A stretch of 64,000 nt of DNA from contig NZ_DIHC01000038.1 in the NCBI RefSeq assembly GCF_002419965.1, positions 1-64,000 on the forward strand, in the 5' to 3' direction. This document shows positions 36,526 through 44,996 of this stretch, in pieces. The first letter of the stretch is position 1. Every line of letters begins with the position of its first letter. The DNA is from Pseudomonas sp. UBA5706 (GTDB lineage: Bacteria > Pseudomonadota > Gammaproteobacteria > Pseudomonadales > Pseudomonadaceae). The notes under the pieces are model-generated. The model had not been told where the DNA came from. It saw only the letters and a list, made by a program, of their open reading frames with translations, and did no database searches. A program made the position numbers and the translations under genes.

Positions 36526-38178
36526 TCACACAACTGCAGAGGAGGGAGTGGCGGGGGGCGGCGGTGTCGCTTTGCGCGCAGCGCGAACGGTGTGCACCAA
36601 GGACCAATACAGGAAACTGACGGTCAGCACGCCCAATACGCGGAAGACGTCATTGAATGCCAGTACGTTGGCTTCCCGGGTGGCGGCCTGGCTTAGCTGG
36701 GCAATGCCTTGGGCGTTGCGCAGAGCAGGATCGGTCTGAGTGGCGGCATAAATCTGTCCCTGAATCTGCAGGCGCTGCGCGATGACCGAGTTGGTGGGGT
36801 CGATGTGCCCGTTGATCTGGCTGGAGTGAAACTTTTCCCGAAGCACCTGAAACGAGCCTAAGGCTGCTGGCCCTGCCAACCCCCCGATGCTTTGCGTGAG
36901 CGAGAACAACACAGCGAAACTGACCATGTAATGGGGCCCGTTCTTCAGCGCACTCATGACGCCGATCAGCAACAGTGGCCCCATGAACATCCCGGCCGCC
37001 ACCGACAACAGGAATTGACTGAGAAACATGGTGTGTGGACGTGTCAGGTTGGTGGCATCGGCGTCCATGAAACTGCCGACTGCGACCAGCACGATAGAGG
37101 CGAGAATCTGCGGTATGGCAGCTTTTTCGCTAAACGTAAGGGCACTGACGAGTATCCCCGCCACCAGCCCGGCGAGCATCACTGCATACAAGGGCTGCAA
37201 TTGGTCCGCCGCCATGCCCAGGTTCTGCAACAAGCCAACCGCGCCATAGGTTTGTTCGGACAGGATAAAGCGCAACATCAGCGCACCCATGGCGAAGCGT
37301 ATCGTGTCCAGCGACGCCAGCCAGCGGGTTTGCAGCAACGGATTCTTGCGTCGGTGCTCGATCATAACGGCCACGGTCAGCAAGACAATGGCGGCGATCA
37401 GCGCGTAGCCAATCCAGGTTTGCGTGTTCCACCACTGCACGCGTCCCTGGGTCAGCACCGCGGCAAACAGGCCCAGCGCCGGGGCGAGCAGAAAGAAGGT
37501 CAGAAAATCCAGCGGCTCGAAGGCCTTGATCTGCACACCGGGCGGCAGTTTGAGCGACACGACGGCGGCCAGGCAGCACAGCGCCAAGCCCGCCTCGAAG
37601 ACATACAGGCGATGCCACTCGCCCATGTCTAGCAACGCGGGGGAAATCAACCACGCCAGTGGAGTGGCCAACTGAGAGATGCCGATGCCCAAGACCAGCG
37701 CTCTGCCCATCTCAGCCTTTTTAAAAGCCTGCAGCATGTACATCACCGCCAACGTGCTGACGGTTGCCCCGGCAAATCCGCTGGCGGCCCGGACAAATAT
37801 TGCCATCGTGAAGCCATCGATGAATACATGGGCAACCGTGAGCACGACATACGAGAGCAGGCCAATTTCGGCGAAGCGGCGCAGACCATATTGCTGGCGG
37901 AACTTAACCAGCAGCAGCGCCGTTGAGATGTTGACCATCAAGTAAGCGGCTGGCAGCCAGGCGGCCTCGGAAGGTGTCAAACCCAGGTGCCCCTGGATAT
38001 TGGCGAGGTTAGCGCTGATCAGCGCGTTGCCCAGCCCGCCGGTGATGCCCAGCAATACCGCAACGAGGGCGTAAGCCAGCCGCACGCGCGGTGTGTGATC
38101 GGGGGTAGAAGGAGAGCCGGGCATCGAAGGCCGTTCATGCGCTTCCCAGTTGGGCGTCGGTGCAAGGTACTCAGCCAA
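36526..38178 (-). CDS. MFS drug exporter, DHA2 (EmrB/FarB) family
   Basis: A 550-residue permease with about 14 membrane helices. It begins with a soluble NWEAHERP segment common to Pseudomonas and Xanthomonas members of this group, then GITGGLGNALISANLANIQG (first helix) and the motif AAWLPAAYLMVNIS. The TTG at 38178 keeps the NWEAHERP part; an ATG at 38124 would drop it. Neither has a strong ribosome site. First gene of the efflux operon, divergent from a TetR gene; probable substrates are lipophilic acids or drugs. Confidence 0.87.
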   Translation of the reverse strand: MAEYLAPTPNWEAHERPSMPGSPSTPDHTPRVRLAYALVAVLLGITGGLGNALISANLANIQGHLGLTPSEAAWLPAAYLMVNISTALLLVKFRQQYGLRRFAEIGLLSYVVLTVAHVFIDGFTMAIFVRAASGFAGATVSTLAVMYMLQAFKKAEMGRALVLGIGISQLATPLAWLISPALLDMGEWHRLYVFEAGLALCCLAAVVSLKLPPGVQIKAFEPLDFLTFFLLAPALGLFAAVLTQGRVQWWNTQTWIGYALIAAIVLLTVAVMIEHRRKNPLLQTRWLASLDTIRFAMGALMLRFILSEQTYGAVGLLQNLGMAADQLQPLYAVMLAGLVAGILVSALTFSEKAAIPQILASIVLVAVGSFMDADATNLTRPHTMFLSQFLLSVAAGMFMGPLLLIGVMSALKNGPHYMVSFAVLFSLTQSIGGLAGPAALGSFQVLREKFHSSQINGHIDPTNSVIAQRLQIQGQIYAATQTDPALRNAQGIAQLSQAATREANVLAFNDVFRVLGVLTVSFLYWSLVHTVRAARKATPPPPATPSSAVV

Positions 38179-38230
38179 TCGCAGTCATCTCGATAAACCG
38201 TTAAGGCGAAAGTGCCGTTCAGTTTGCGCG

Positions 38231-38254
38231 ATACTAGACGGGTGAGTCGAGTAT
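38231..38254. promoter_or_regulatory. TetR operator candidate in the divergent efflux promoter
   Basis: Imperfect palindrome ATACTAGAC - GGGTGA - GTCGAGTAT (8 of 9 pairs). It lies between the MFS exporter start (38178, minus) and the TetR start (38316, plus), a position from which one repressor could control both. Confidence 0.55.
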
Positions 38255-38315
38255 TAGTTCATTTACGGGAATACCCAATCGGTCATAATGTGCGGCCGAA
38301 TCCTGATCCCTTCTC

Positions 38316-38978
38316 ATGACAGACAAGAAACCCTCTTCATCACGTTCCCCTCAGCAAGCCCGTGGCCGTGAACGGGTGTCAGCGATATTGGACGCGTGCG
38401 CGCGCCTGATCGTGCTCGAAGGCGCCGCTCAGGTGACGATGCACGGCATTGCCCGAGAAGCCGGCACCTCGATCGGCTCGCTTTACCATTTCTTCTCGGA
38501 CAAACAGCGGGTTCTGGAAGCATTGGGCGAGCGCCACATCCAGTCGCTCGCGCTCATTGCGAACGAGTTGATGGACATTGAGGACAGTGTCTGGGTCGCG
38601 CAGAGCGCAGAAGGCGTGATTGCCCGGCTCATTCTTCCAGTGCTGCAATACACCGAGCAGCATCGGGACCTGGTGTCACTGATTTATCCGCTCGATGGTG
38701 CGGATCGTTTGAGCAACCCCGATCTGCGCCTGCGCATCGAAGGCATTTACGCAAGAGTGCTGCAACTGCGGTTGCCTGTAGCCAGCGATGAGGCACGCCA
38801 GACGTATGTGCTGGCATTGATTGGGCTGCCCATTGGCGCCTTTCAGATCGCGCAGGAAAACAGCGCAGTGTCCAGGCGGATCCTGATCGAGGAGCTACCC
38901 CGGGCGTTGACCGCTTACCTGCGAGCGCTGGAGGGAATGCACGGGGTCGCAGAGGCTGTCTGCGCGACCGCGCCGTGA
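38316..38978 (+). CDS. TetR/AcrR family regulator of the MFS efflux operon
   Basis: A 220-residue repressor. The helix-turn-helix is at about 35-65 (QVTMHGIAREAGTSIGSLYHFFSDKQRVLEAL). The C-terminal ligand domain resembles the TetR_C group that carries LIYPLDGADRL and LIGLPIGAFQ. Divergent from the MFS-HlyD-NodT operon with a shared 137-base promoter region holding a palindrome, so it is the likely local repressor. Confidence 0.88.
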   Translation: MTDKKPSSSRSPQQARGRERVSAILDACARLIVLEGAAQVTMHGIAREAGTSIGSLYHFFSDKQRVLEALGERHIQSLALIANELMDIEDSVWVAQSAEGVIARLILPVLQYTEQHRDLVSLIYPLDGADRLSNPDLRLRIEGIYARVLQLRLPVASDEARQTYVLALIGLPIGAFQIAQENSAVSRRILIEELPRALTAYLRALEGMHGVAEAVCATAP

Positions 38979-39016
38979 GGGGTGGATGGGTTGCCTTGGC
39001 GGCCTGTGTTCCCGGT

Positions 39017-39655
39017 TCACTGCGCAAGCAGTGATCGCCACAGCGCCTTCATGCCGCGCAGGAAGTGCTCAGAGCTGAGTGCATCACCGTCGAACTCCCC
39101 GAGCAGCGAGCGCATCGATACGGTCAGCGCCACCGCACCCGAGACATTGTAGAAAAACAACTCGGGATCAACGTCTTTAAGATAACCCTCGGCGATGGCG
39201 CACTCGACCGTAGGCAACAGGACTTGCTGCGCGGGCCTGATCAGACGCTCGTAAACATACTGGAATCGCTCATCGCGCTGAGCGATTTCCTTTATCACGA
39301 ACATGGCCATTTCCGGCGATTGGGCCGAGAAATCGATCATCTGGTCGATCGCCAGTTGAAGTCGGTCCATAGACGATGCGCCAGCTAACTCGGCGGGACT
39401 GCGAGATCGACTGAGTTTCAGCACAAACTTGCTGGCGATGTCATCGACCACCGCCTTCCAAAGCTCCAGCTTTGCGCCATGGCGATGCGCGATCAACGCC
39501 ACATCGACATTTGACGCGGTAGCGATACGGCGCAGGCTGGCGCCTTCGAACCCGTGCATAGCGAAGCACTTCAGGGCTGCCTGGAGGATGACGTCGGGTT
39601 TGACCTCTTCGGCTTTTGGCGGCCTGCCGCGGCGTTTGGTGGGCTCATTGGGCAT
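39017..39655 (-). CDS. TetR/AcrR family regulator of the ABC exporter
   Basis: A 212-residue regulator with a basic RRGRPPK leader, the helix-turn-helix at about 35-63 (ASLRRIATASNVDVALIAHRHGAKLELWKAV) and a C-terminal domain like CecR-type TetR proteins. ATG 39655 is chosen; the frame is open to 39718 with no ribosome site. It is divergent from the HlyD-RbbA-YhhJ operon and tail-to-tail with the other TetR gene (38 bases). Confidence 0.87.
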   Translation of the reverse strand: MPNEPTKRRGRPPKAEEVKPDVILQAALKCFAMHGFEGASLRRIATASNVDVALIAHRHGAKLELWKAVVDDIASKFVLKLSRSRSPAELAGASSMDRLQLAIDQMIDFSAQSPEMAMFVIKEIAQRDERFQYVYERLIRPAQQVLLPTVECAIAEGYLKDVDPELFFYNVSGAVALTVSMRSLLGEFDGDALSSEHFLRGMKALWRSLLAQ

Positions 39656-39975
39656 GGGTGGGATTGACCTGGTCCAGACGATTGGTTGACATGGTTGGCT
39701 AAGCGACGCTTTAATCAACGCTCGATGAATTAATGTTCATGTTGGGCTAATCCTAGCATTCGCCCTCGTGGGCGTCTCACTTTCGGGCGGCCCGCCGGTA
39801 AGGTTCAGGCGCTGTCGTTTCAGGAAAAGCCAGCCACTGCGACCCGGATTCGTCACTGCACATCGGTGTCTCGATAGGCCCCGGACGTGTTGTCATGCTC
39901 CACAGCCCGGTGGCATTGACCGTGATTGGCGGACGCCTGAGCTGATCGTAAAGCCCACTGACCAAGGTCATTTTC
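39656..39975. other. Divergent promoter region
   Basis: Between the TetR gene and the ABC exporter operon; no gene seen in 320 bases. It contains the palindrome at 39725-39740 and the AAGGT ribosome site of the HlyD gene. Confidence 0.4.
39725..39740. promoter_or_regulatory. Operator candidate for the ABC exporter
   Basis: Inverted repeat ATGAA - TTAATG - TTCAT, 70 bases upstream of the TetR start and 235 bases upstream of the exporter operon. Short, so of modest significance. Confidence 0.35.
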
Positions 39976-41046
39976 ATGAAAGTAACCGGTAGTAAGCTGT
40001 TTGTGCCTTTGGCTGTCGTCATTGCGTTGGTTGCAGGCTGGTTTATCTGGAAAGCCTTGAATCCCGCCGGATTCGGCGATGGGTTCGTCAGCGGGAATGG
40101 GCGTATCGAAGCCACCGAGGTGGATGTCTCGACCAAACTTGCCGGGCGGATAGATGACATCCTGGTTCAGGAGGGCGACTTCGTCGAGCGCGGGCAGAAG
40201 CTGGCGAACATGCAAATCCAGACGCTGACGGCCCAGCGCGATGAAGCCGCGGCGCAGCACCAGCAGGCCATCAACACAGAGTTGGGCGTCAAAGCGCAGG
40301 TGATGGTGCGTCGCAGTGACAAACTGGCCGCCGAAGCGCTGGTCGCTCAACGGGAAAGTGAGCTCGATGCGATGAAGCGCCGATTGAGGCGCTCCGAAAT
40401 GCTCTCCCGCGAAGGTGCCCTGTCGACCCAGCAATATGATGACGATCGCGCCAACGTACGCAGCGCGGAAGCGACGCTCAAGGCCGCTCAAGCTCAGGTC
40501 GCGGCTGCCCAGGCGTATATTGAAGCGACACAGGCCCAGGTCGTCGGTGCGCAATCGGCAGTGACCGCAAGCCTGGCCACGATTGCTCGCGTGGAGGCCG
40601 ACATCAATGACAGTCAGTTGGTCGCGCCACGCGCCGGCCGCGTCCAATACCGAGTTGCCCAGCCTGGCGAAGTGCTGGCGGCGGGCGGCAAGGTGCTCAA
40701 TCTGGTGGATCTTTCCGATGTGTACCTGACGTTTTTTCTCCCGGAAAGTGTGGCCGGACGCGTCGCGCTGGGCAGCGATATCCGTATCATTCTCGATGCG
40801 GCACCGCAGTACGTGATACCGGCCCAGGTTTCGTTCGTGGCCAGCGTTGCGCAATTCACGCCAAAGACCGTTGAGACCGCCAGCGAACGTCAGAAGCTGA
40901 TGTTCCGGGTCAAGGCGCAGATAGACCGCGACCTTTTGCTGCGCAACCTCACACAGATCAAGACCGGGCTGCCCGGCGTGGCCTGGGTCAAGCTTGACCC
41001 GCAAACGGAGTGGCCGGCTGAGCTGGCGGTGAAAGTCTCCAAATGA
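39976..41046 (+). CDS. HlyD family periplasmic adaptor (YhiI/YbhG-like)
   Basis: A 356-residue membrane fusion protein: membrane segment 6-25 (KLFVPLAVVIALVAGWFIW), lipoyl half motif EVDVSTKLAGRIDDILVQEGDFV, a long coiled coil (about 85-195, rich in A, Q and E) and the second half VAPRAGRVQYRVAQPGEVL. It links the RbbA/YhhJ ABC exporter to an outer-membrane channel; no channel gene is in this operon. The stop overlaps the start of the ATPase gene by 4 bases (ATGA). Confidence 0.9.
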   Translation: MKVTGSKLFVPLAVVIALVAGWFIWKALNPAGFGDGFVSGNGRIEATEVDVSTKLAGRIDDILVQEGDFVERGQKLANMQIQTLTAQRDEAAAQHQQAINTELGVKAQVMVRRSDKLAAEALVAQRESELDAMKRRLRRSEMLSREGALSTQQYDDDRANVRSAEATLKAAQAQVAAAQAYIEATQAQVVGAQSAVTASLATIARVEADINDSQLVAPRAGRVQYRVAQPGEVLAAGGKVLNLVDLSDVYLTFFLPESVAGRVALGSDIRIILDAAPQYVIPAQVSFVASVAQFTPKTVETASERQKLMFRVKAQIDRDLLLRNLTQIKTGLPGVAWVKLDPQTEWPAELAVKVSK

Positions 41047-43799
41047 CCGACCAAGCCCGAAGCCAATCGTTGCCTGGCGTTGCCAGCGTCACGGACGTGG
41101 TGCTGGCCTATGGAAAAACCGAGGCACTGGCCGGCGTCACGCTGGAGATCCCCGCGGGCAGGATGGTCGGGCTGATCGGCCCGGACGGTGTGGGCAAATC
41201 CAGCCTGTTGTCGCTGCTGGCCGGCGCCAGAGCGATACAGCAAGGGCAGGTGAGCGTGCTGGGCGGCGATATGCGTCAGGTCAGCCACCGCAATCGGGTC
41301 TGCCCGCGGATTGCCTACATGCCACAGGGCTTGGGCAAGAATCTCTACCCGACCCTGTCGGTCGAAGAAAACCTGCAGTTCTTCGCCCGCCTGTTTGGCC
41401 ATGACGCTGCCGAGCGCCGCCGTCGTATCGATGATCTGACCCGCAGCACCGGGCTGTTCTCGTTTCTGACCCGGCCCGCCGGCAAATTGTCCGGCGGCAT
41501 GAAACAGAAACTGGGCCTGTGCTGCGCATTGATTCACGACCCTGACCTGCTGATTCTGGACGAGCCCACCACTGGCGTGGACCCTCTGGCGCGGGCTCAG
41601 TTTTGGGACCTGATCGGCAGCATAAGGCAGCAACGGGCGGGCATGAGTGTCATCGTTGCCACCGCCTACATGGATGAAGCGCAGCGTTTCGACTGGCTGG
41701 TGGCGATGGACGCTGGCAAGGTCCTGGCCACAGGGTCGCCTGCGCAGCTGCTGACCAGCACCGGGTCCCACGATCTGGAGGCAGCCTTCATCGCCTTGCT
41801 GCCGGAGGAAAAGCGCCGTGGTCACCAACCGGTGCATATCGACCCGCTGGAGGATGTCGCTGAACCGCAGATCGCCATCGAAGCCCGGGACCTGACCATC
41901 CGCTTCGGTGATTTCGTGGCAGTGGATCACGTCAGTTTCCGCATTCGTCGTGGGGAAATCTTCGGCTTTCTTGGTTCCAACGGCTGCGGCAAATCCACCA
42001 CCATGAAGCTGCTGACCGGCCTTTTGCCGGCCAGTGAGGGCACCGCCAGCCTGTTTGGGCGCGAAGTCGACCCCGACGACATCGGGACCCGGCGCAGGGT
42101 GGGTTACATGTCCCAGGCGTTTTCCCTTTACAGCGAGCTGACCGTTAGGCAAAACCTGGTGTTGCATGCGCAGCTGTTTCAGATGCCGGAACAACAGATC
42201 AGCCCGCGGATCAACGAACTTGCCGAGCGCTTCAATCTTGCCGATGTGCTGGAGAGTCTCCCGGAAAGCCTGCCGCTGGGGATTCGTCAGCGTCTGTCCC
42301 TGGCGGTGGCGACGGTACACCGGCCCGAGCTGCTGATCCTCGATGAACCGACCTCTGGCGTCGATCCCATCGCCCGCGATGGCTTCTGGAACTTGCTGAT
42401 CGAGCTGTCGCGACGTGATCGCGTGACCATCTTTATCTCCACCCACTTCATGAATGAGGCTGAGCGCTGCGACCGCATTTCGCTTATGCACGCAGGCAGG
42501 GTTCTGGTCAGCGACACCCCTGCACATATCGTTGAGCAGCGGGGCGCAAGTTCGCTGGAACAGGCCTTCATCGCTTACCTGCAAGAGGCTGCCGGCAAGC
42601 CCGACGAAGCGCCGAGCGAGACGCCTTCACCCGCAATCGAGCTCAAGCCTTCCGGTTCAGCGGGCGAACCCAGGTTCAGCTTCAATCGCATGTTCAGTTA
42701 CCTGTGGCGCGAAGCCCTGGAGCTGCAACGTGACCCCGTGCGCGCCACGCTGGCGCTGATCGGGTCACTGGTGTTGATGCTGGTGATGGGTTTTGGTCTT
42801 AGCATGGACGTGGAAAACCTCAGTTACGCGGTGCTGGACCACGACCAGACAGAGCTGAGCCGCAACTACGCGCTTAACCTTTCCGGCTCGCGGTATTTCA
42901 AGGAGATGCCGCCATTGGCCGGTTACGAGGATCTGGACCAGCGCATGCGCAGTTCGAAGATCACCCTGGCCATCGAGATACCGCCGGGTTTTGCTCGCGA
43001 CCTGCAAAGGGGCGCGCCGGTGCAGATAGCGGCGTGGATCGACGGCGCCATGCCGTCCAGGGCCGAAACCATACTCGGCTACGTCCAGGGCATGCACCAG
43101 ACCTGGTTGCAGGATCAGGCGTTGCATCGCCTGGGGGCTGCCAGCACCGACAGTTCATTCAGCATCCAGACCCGCTTTCGCTACAACCCGGATGTAAAGA
43201 GCTTGCCTGCCATGGTTCCGGCGATCATCCCCTTGCTGCTGCTCATGCTGCCCGCCATGCTCACCGCGCTGTCGGTGGTGCGGGAAAAGGAGTTGGGCTC
43301 GATCATCAATCTATACGTCACGCCGGTGACGCGGACCGAGTTCCTGTTGGGTAAACAGCTGCCGTACGTGGCATTGGCAATGATCAACTTTTTGCTGATG
43401 ACCTTGATGGCGGTGACGCTGTTCGATGTACCGGTCAAAGGCAGTTTCATGACCTTGCTGCTGGCTGCGTTGATTTATAACGTCATCGCCACCGGCATCG
43501 GCCTGCTGGCATCGACCCTGACCAGCAGCCAGATCGCGGCGATGTTTTTTACCATGATCGGCACCATGATCCCTGCGATCCAGTTCGCCGGGCTGCTCAA
43601 CCCGGTGTCCTCGCTGGAAGGCGCAGCCCGATTCGTCGGTGAGCTGTATCCGGCGACGCACATGCTCAATATCAGCCGCGGCGTGTTCGGTAAATCCCTG
43701 GGGTTCGACGACCTGCGTAACGAGTTCTGGCCGCTGTTGGCCGCCGTGCCGTTGATTCTGATGCTGACGGTTGCGCTGCTCAAGAAACAGGATCGCTGA
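41043..43799 (+). CDS. rbbA: ABC exporter ATPase-permease fusion, RbbA/YhiH-like
   Basis: A 918-residue protein with two ABC domains and an ABC-2 permease. Domain 1 has Walker A GPDGVGKS, signature LSGGMKQ and Walker B LLILDEPTTGVD. Domain 2 has Walker A GSNGCGKS but a weak signature (LPLGIRQRL), as in known RbbA proteins. Residues about 555-918 form the permease with six membrane helices and a large periplasmic loop. RbbA of E. coli is described as ribosome-associated; in this gene setting an exporter role with the neighbouring HlyD and permease is more likely. The stop is 1 base from the next start. Confidence 0.9.
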   Translation: MTDQARSQSLPGVASVTDVVLAYGKTEALAGVTLEIPAGRMVGLIGPDGVGKSSLLSLLAGARAIQQGQVSVLGGDMRQVSHRNRVCPRIAYMPQGLGKNLYPTLSVEENLQFFARLFGHDAAERRRRIDDLTRSTGLFSFLTRPAGKLSGGMKQKLGLCCALIHDPDLLILDEPTTGVDPLARAQFWDLIGSIRQQRAGMSVIVATAYMDEAQRFDWLVAMDAGKVLATGSPAQLLTSTGSHDLEAAFIALLPEEKRRGHQPVHIDPLEDVAEPQIAIEARDLTIRFGDFVAVDHVSFRIRRGEIFGFLGSNGCGKSTTMKLLTGLLPASEGTASLFGREVDPDDIGTRRRVGYMSQAFSLYSELTVRQNLVLHAQLFQMPEQQISPRINELAERFNLADVLESLPESLPLGIRQRLSLAVATVHRPELLILDEPTSGVDPIARDGFWNLLIELSRRDRVTIFISTHFMNEAERCDRISLMHAGRVLVSDTPAHIVEQRGASSLEQAFIAYLQEAAGKPDEAPSETPSPAIELKPSGSAGEPRFSFNRMFSYLWREALELQRDPVRATLALIGSLVLMLVMGFGLSMDVENLSYAVLDHDQTELSRNYALNLSGSRYFKEMPPLAGYEDLDQRMRSSKITLAIEIPPGFARDLQRGAPVQIAAWIDGAMPSRAETILGYVQGMHQTWLQDQALHRLGAASTDSSFSIQTRFRYNPDVKSLPAMVPAIIPLLLLMLPAMLTALSVVREKELGSIINLYVTPVTRTEFLLGKQLPYVALAMINFLLMTLMAVTLFDVPVKGSFMTLLLAALIYNVIATGIGLLASTLTSSQIAAMFFTMIGTMIPAIQFAGLLNPVSSLEGAARFVGELYPATHMLNISRGVFGKSLGFDDLRNEFWPLLAAVPLILMLTVALLKKQDR

Positions 43800-43800
43800 C

Positions 43801-44925
43801 ATGCAATCGCTCAAGAATATCTACCGGCTGGGCATCAAGGAACTGTGGAGCCTGGCCCGCGATCCGACGATGCTGGTGCTGATCATCTATACCTTCACCT
43901 TTTCGGTCTACACCGCCGCAACGGCCCAGCCGGACGTGCTGCACATGGCACCCATCGCTATTGTCGACGAAGACCAGTCGCCGCTATCCGGGCGCATCGC
44001 TTCGGCGTTCTTCCCACCGCAATTCACCACGCCGATGATGATCTCTCTGGAGCAGGTGGATGCGGGTCTGGACGCGGGTGACTACACCTTCACGCTGACC
44101 ATTCCGCCGAATTTCCAACGCGATGTGCTGGCGAACCGGGTAACGGAAATCCAGCTCAACGTCGATGCGACGCGCATGTCCCAGGCGTTTACCGGCAGCG
44201 GCTATATCCAGCAGATGGTCAATGACGAAATCACTGAATTTGTGCAGCGATACCGCGGCGCCCAAGCCCTGCCTGTCGAGCTGGTGACCCGCATGCGTTT
44301 CAATCCCTCCCTTGAGCACGCCTGGTTTGGCGCGTTGATGCAGATCATCGACAACGTGACCATGCTGTCCATCGTGCTGACTGGCGCGGCGCTGATTCGC
44401 GAGCGTGAACACGGGACTATCGAACACCTGTTGGTGATGCCGGTGACCCCTCGGGAAATCATGCTGGTCAAGGTCTGGTCCATGGGGCTGGTGGTGCTGA
44501 CGGCGGCCGCGCTGTCGCTGGTCTTCATTGTCCAGGGCTTGCTGCATGTGCCGATCGAGGGCTCTATCCTGCTGTTTCTGGCCGGCGCTGCGCTGCATCT
44601 GTTCGCGACCACGTCCATGGGGATATTTCTCGCGACGCTGGCACGCAGCATGCCGCAGTTCGGCATGTTGATGATCCTGGTGCTGCTGCCGCTGCAGATG
44701 CTCTCCGGCGGCAGCACGCCGCGCGAAAGCATGCCCGAACTGGTGCAGAACATTATGCTGGTCGCGCCGACCACCCACTTCGTGGAGCTCAGTCAGGCGA
44801 TTCTTTATCGCGGGGCAGGGGTGATGGTGGTGTGGCCGACGTTCCTGACGCTGCTCGTCATCGGCTCGGCCCTGTTTGTGATTTCGCTGTCGCGCTTTCG
44901 TAAAACGATCAGTCAGATGGCGTGA
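43801..44925 (+). CDS. ABC-2 type permease, YhhJ-like
   Basis: A 374-residue membrane protein, the length of E. coli YhhJ. It has one N-terminal helix (LVLIIYTFTFSVYTA), a periplasmic domain of about 130 residues and five C-terminal helices; the conserved LIREREHGTIEHLLVMPVTP lies before the second. It pairs with the permease half of the upstream fusion protein. ATG 43801 follows that stop directly, so it depends on coupled translation. Confidence 0.9.
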   Translation: MQSLKNIYRLGIKELWSLARDPTMLVLIIYTFTFSVYTAATAQPDVLHMAPIAIVDEDQSPLSGRIASAFFPPQFTTPMMISLEQVDAGLDAGDYTFTLTIPPNFQRDVLANRVTEIQLNVDATRMSQAFTGSGYIQQMVNDEITEFVQRYRGAQALPVELVTRMRFNPSLEHAWFGALMQIIDNVTMLSIVLTGAALIREREHGTIEHLLVMPVTPREIMLVKVWSMGLVVLTAAALSLVFIVQGLLHVPIEGSILLFLAGAALHLFATTSMGIFLATLARSMPQFGMLMILVLLPLQMLSGGSTPRESMPELVQNIMLVAPTTHFVELSQAILYRGAGVMVVWPTFLTLLVIGSALFVISLSRFRKTISQMA

Positions 44926-44950
44926 TAACGCTGTCCACTCAGGCGGGCAG

Positions 44951-44971
44951 GTTGTGAAGTTGTGAAGTTGT
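44951..44971. repeat. Short tandem repeat
   Basis: Two full copies and one partial copy of the 8-base unit GTTGTGAA, just before the lipoprotein hydrolase gene. Probably slippage-prone; no function evident. Confidence 0.6.
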
Positions 44972-44996
44972 CATTTTTCATCGGTCAGGGGTTTTT

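Noticed and set aside
40890..42584. Long minus-strand open frame (564 codons) opposite the RbbA gene
   Set aside because: Lies entirely antisense to a well-recognised ABC protein with intact motifs; long antisense frames are common in GC-rich Pseudomonas genes and this one shows no family features.
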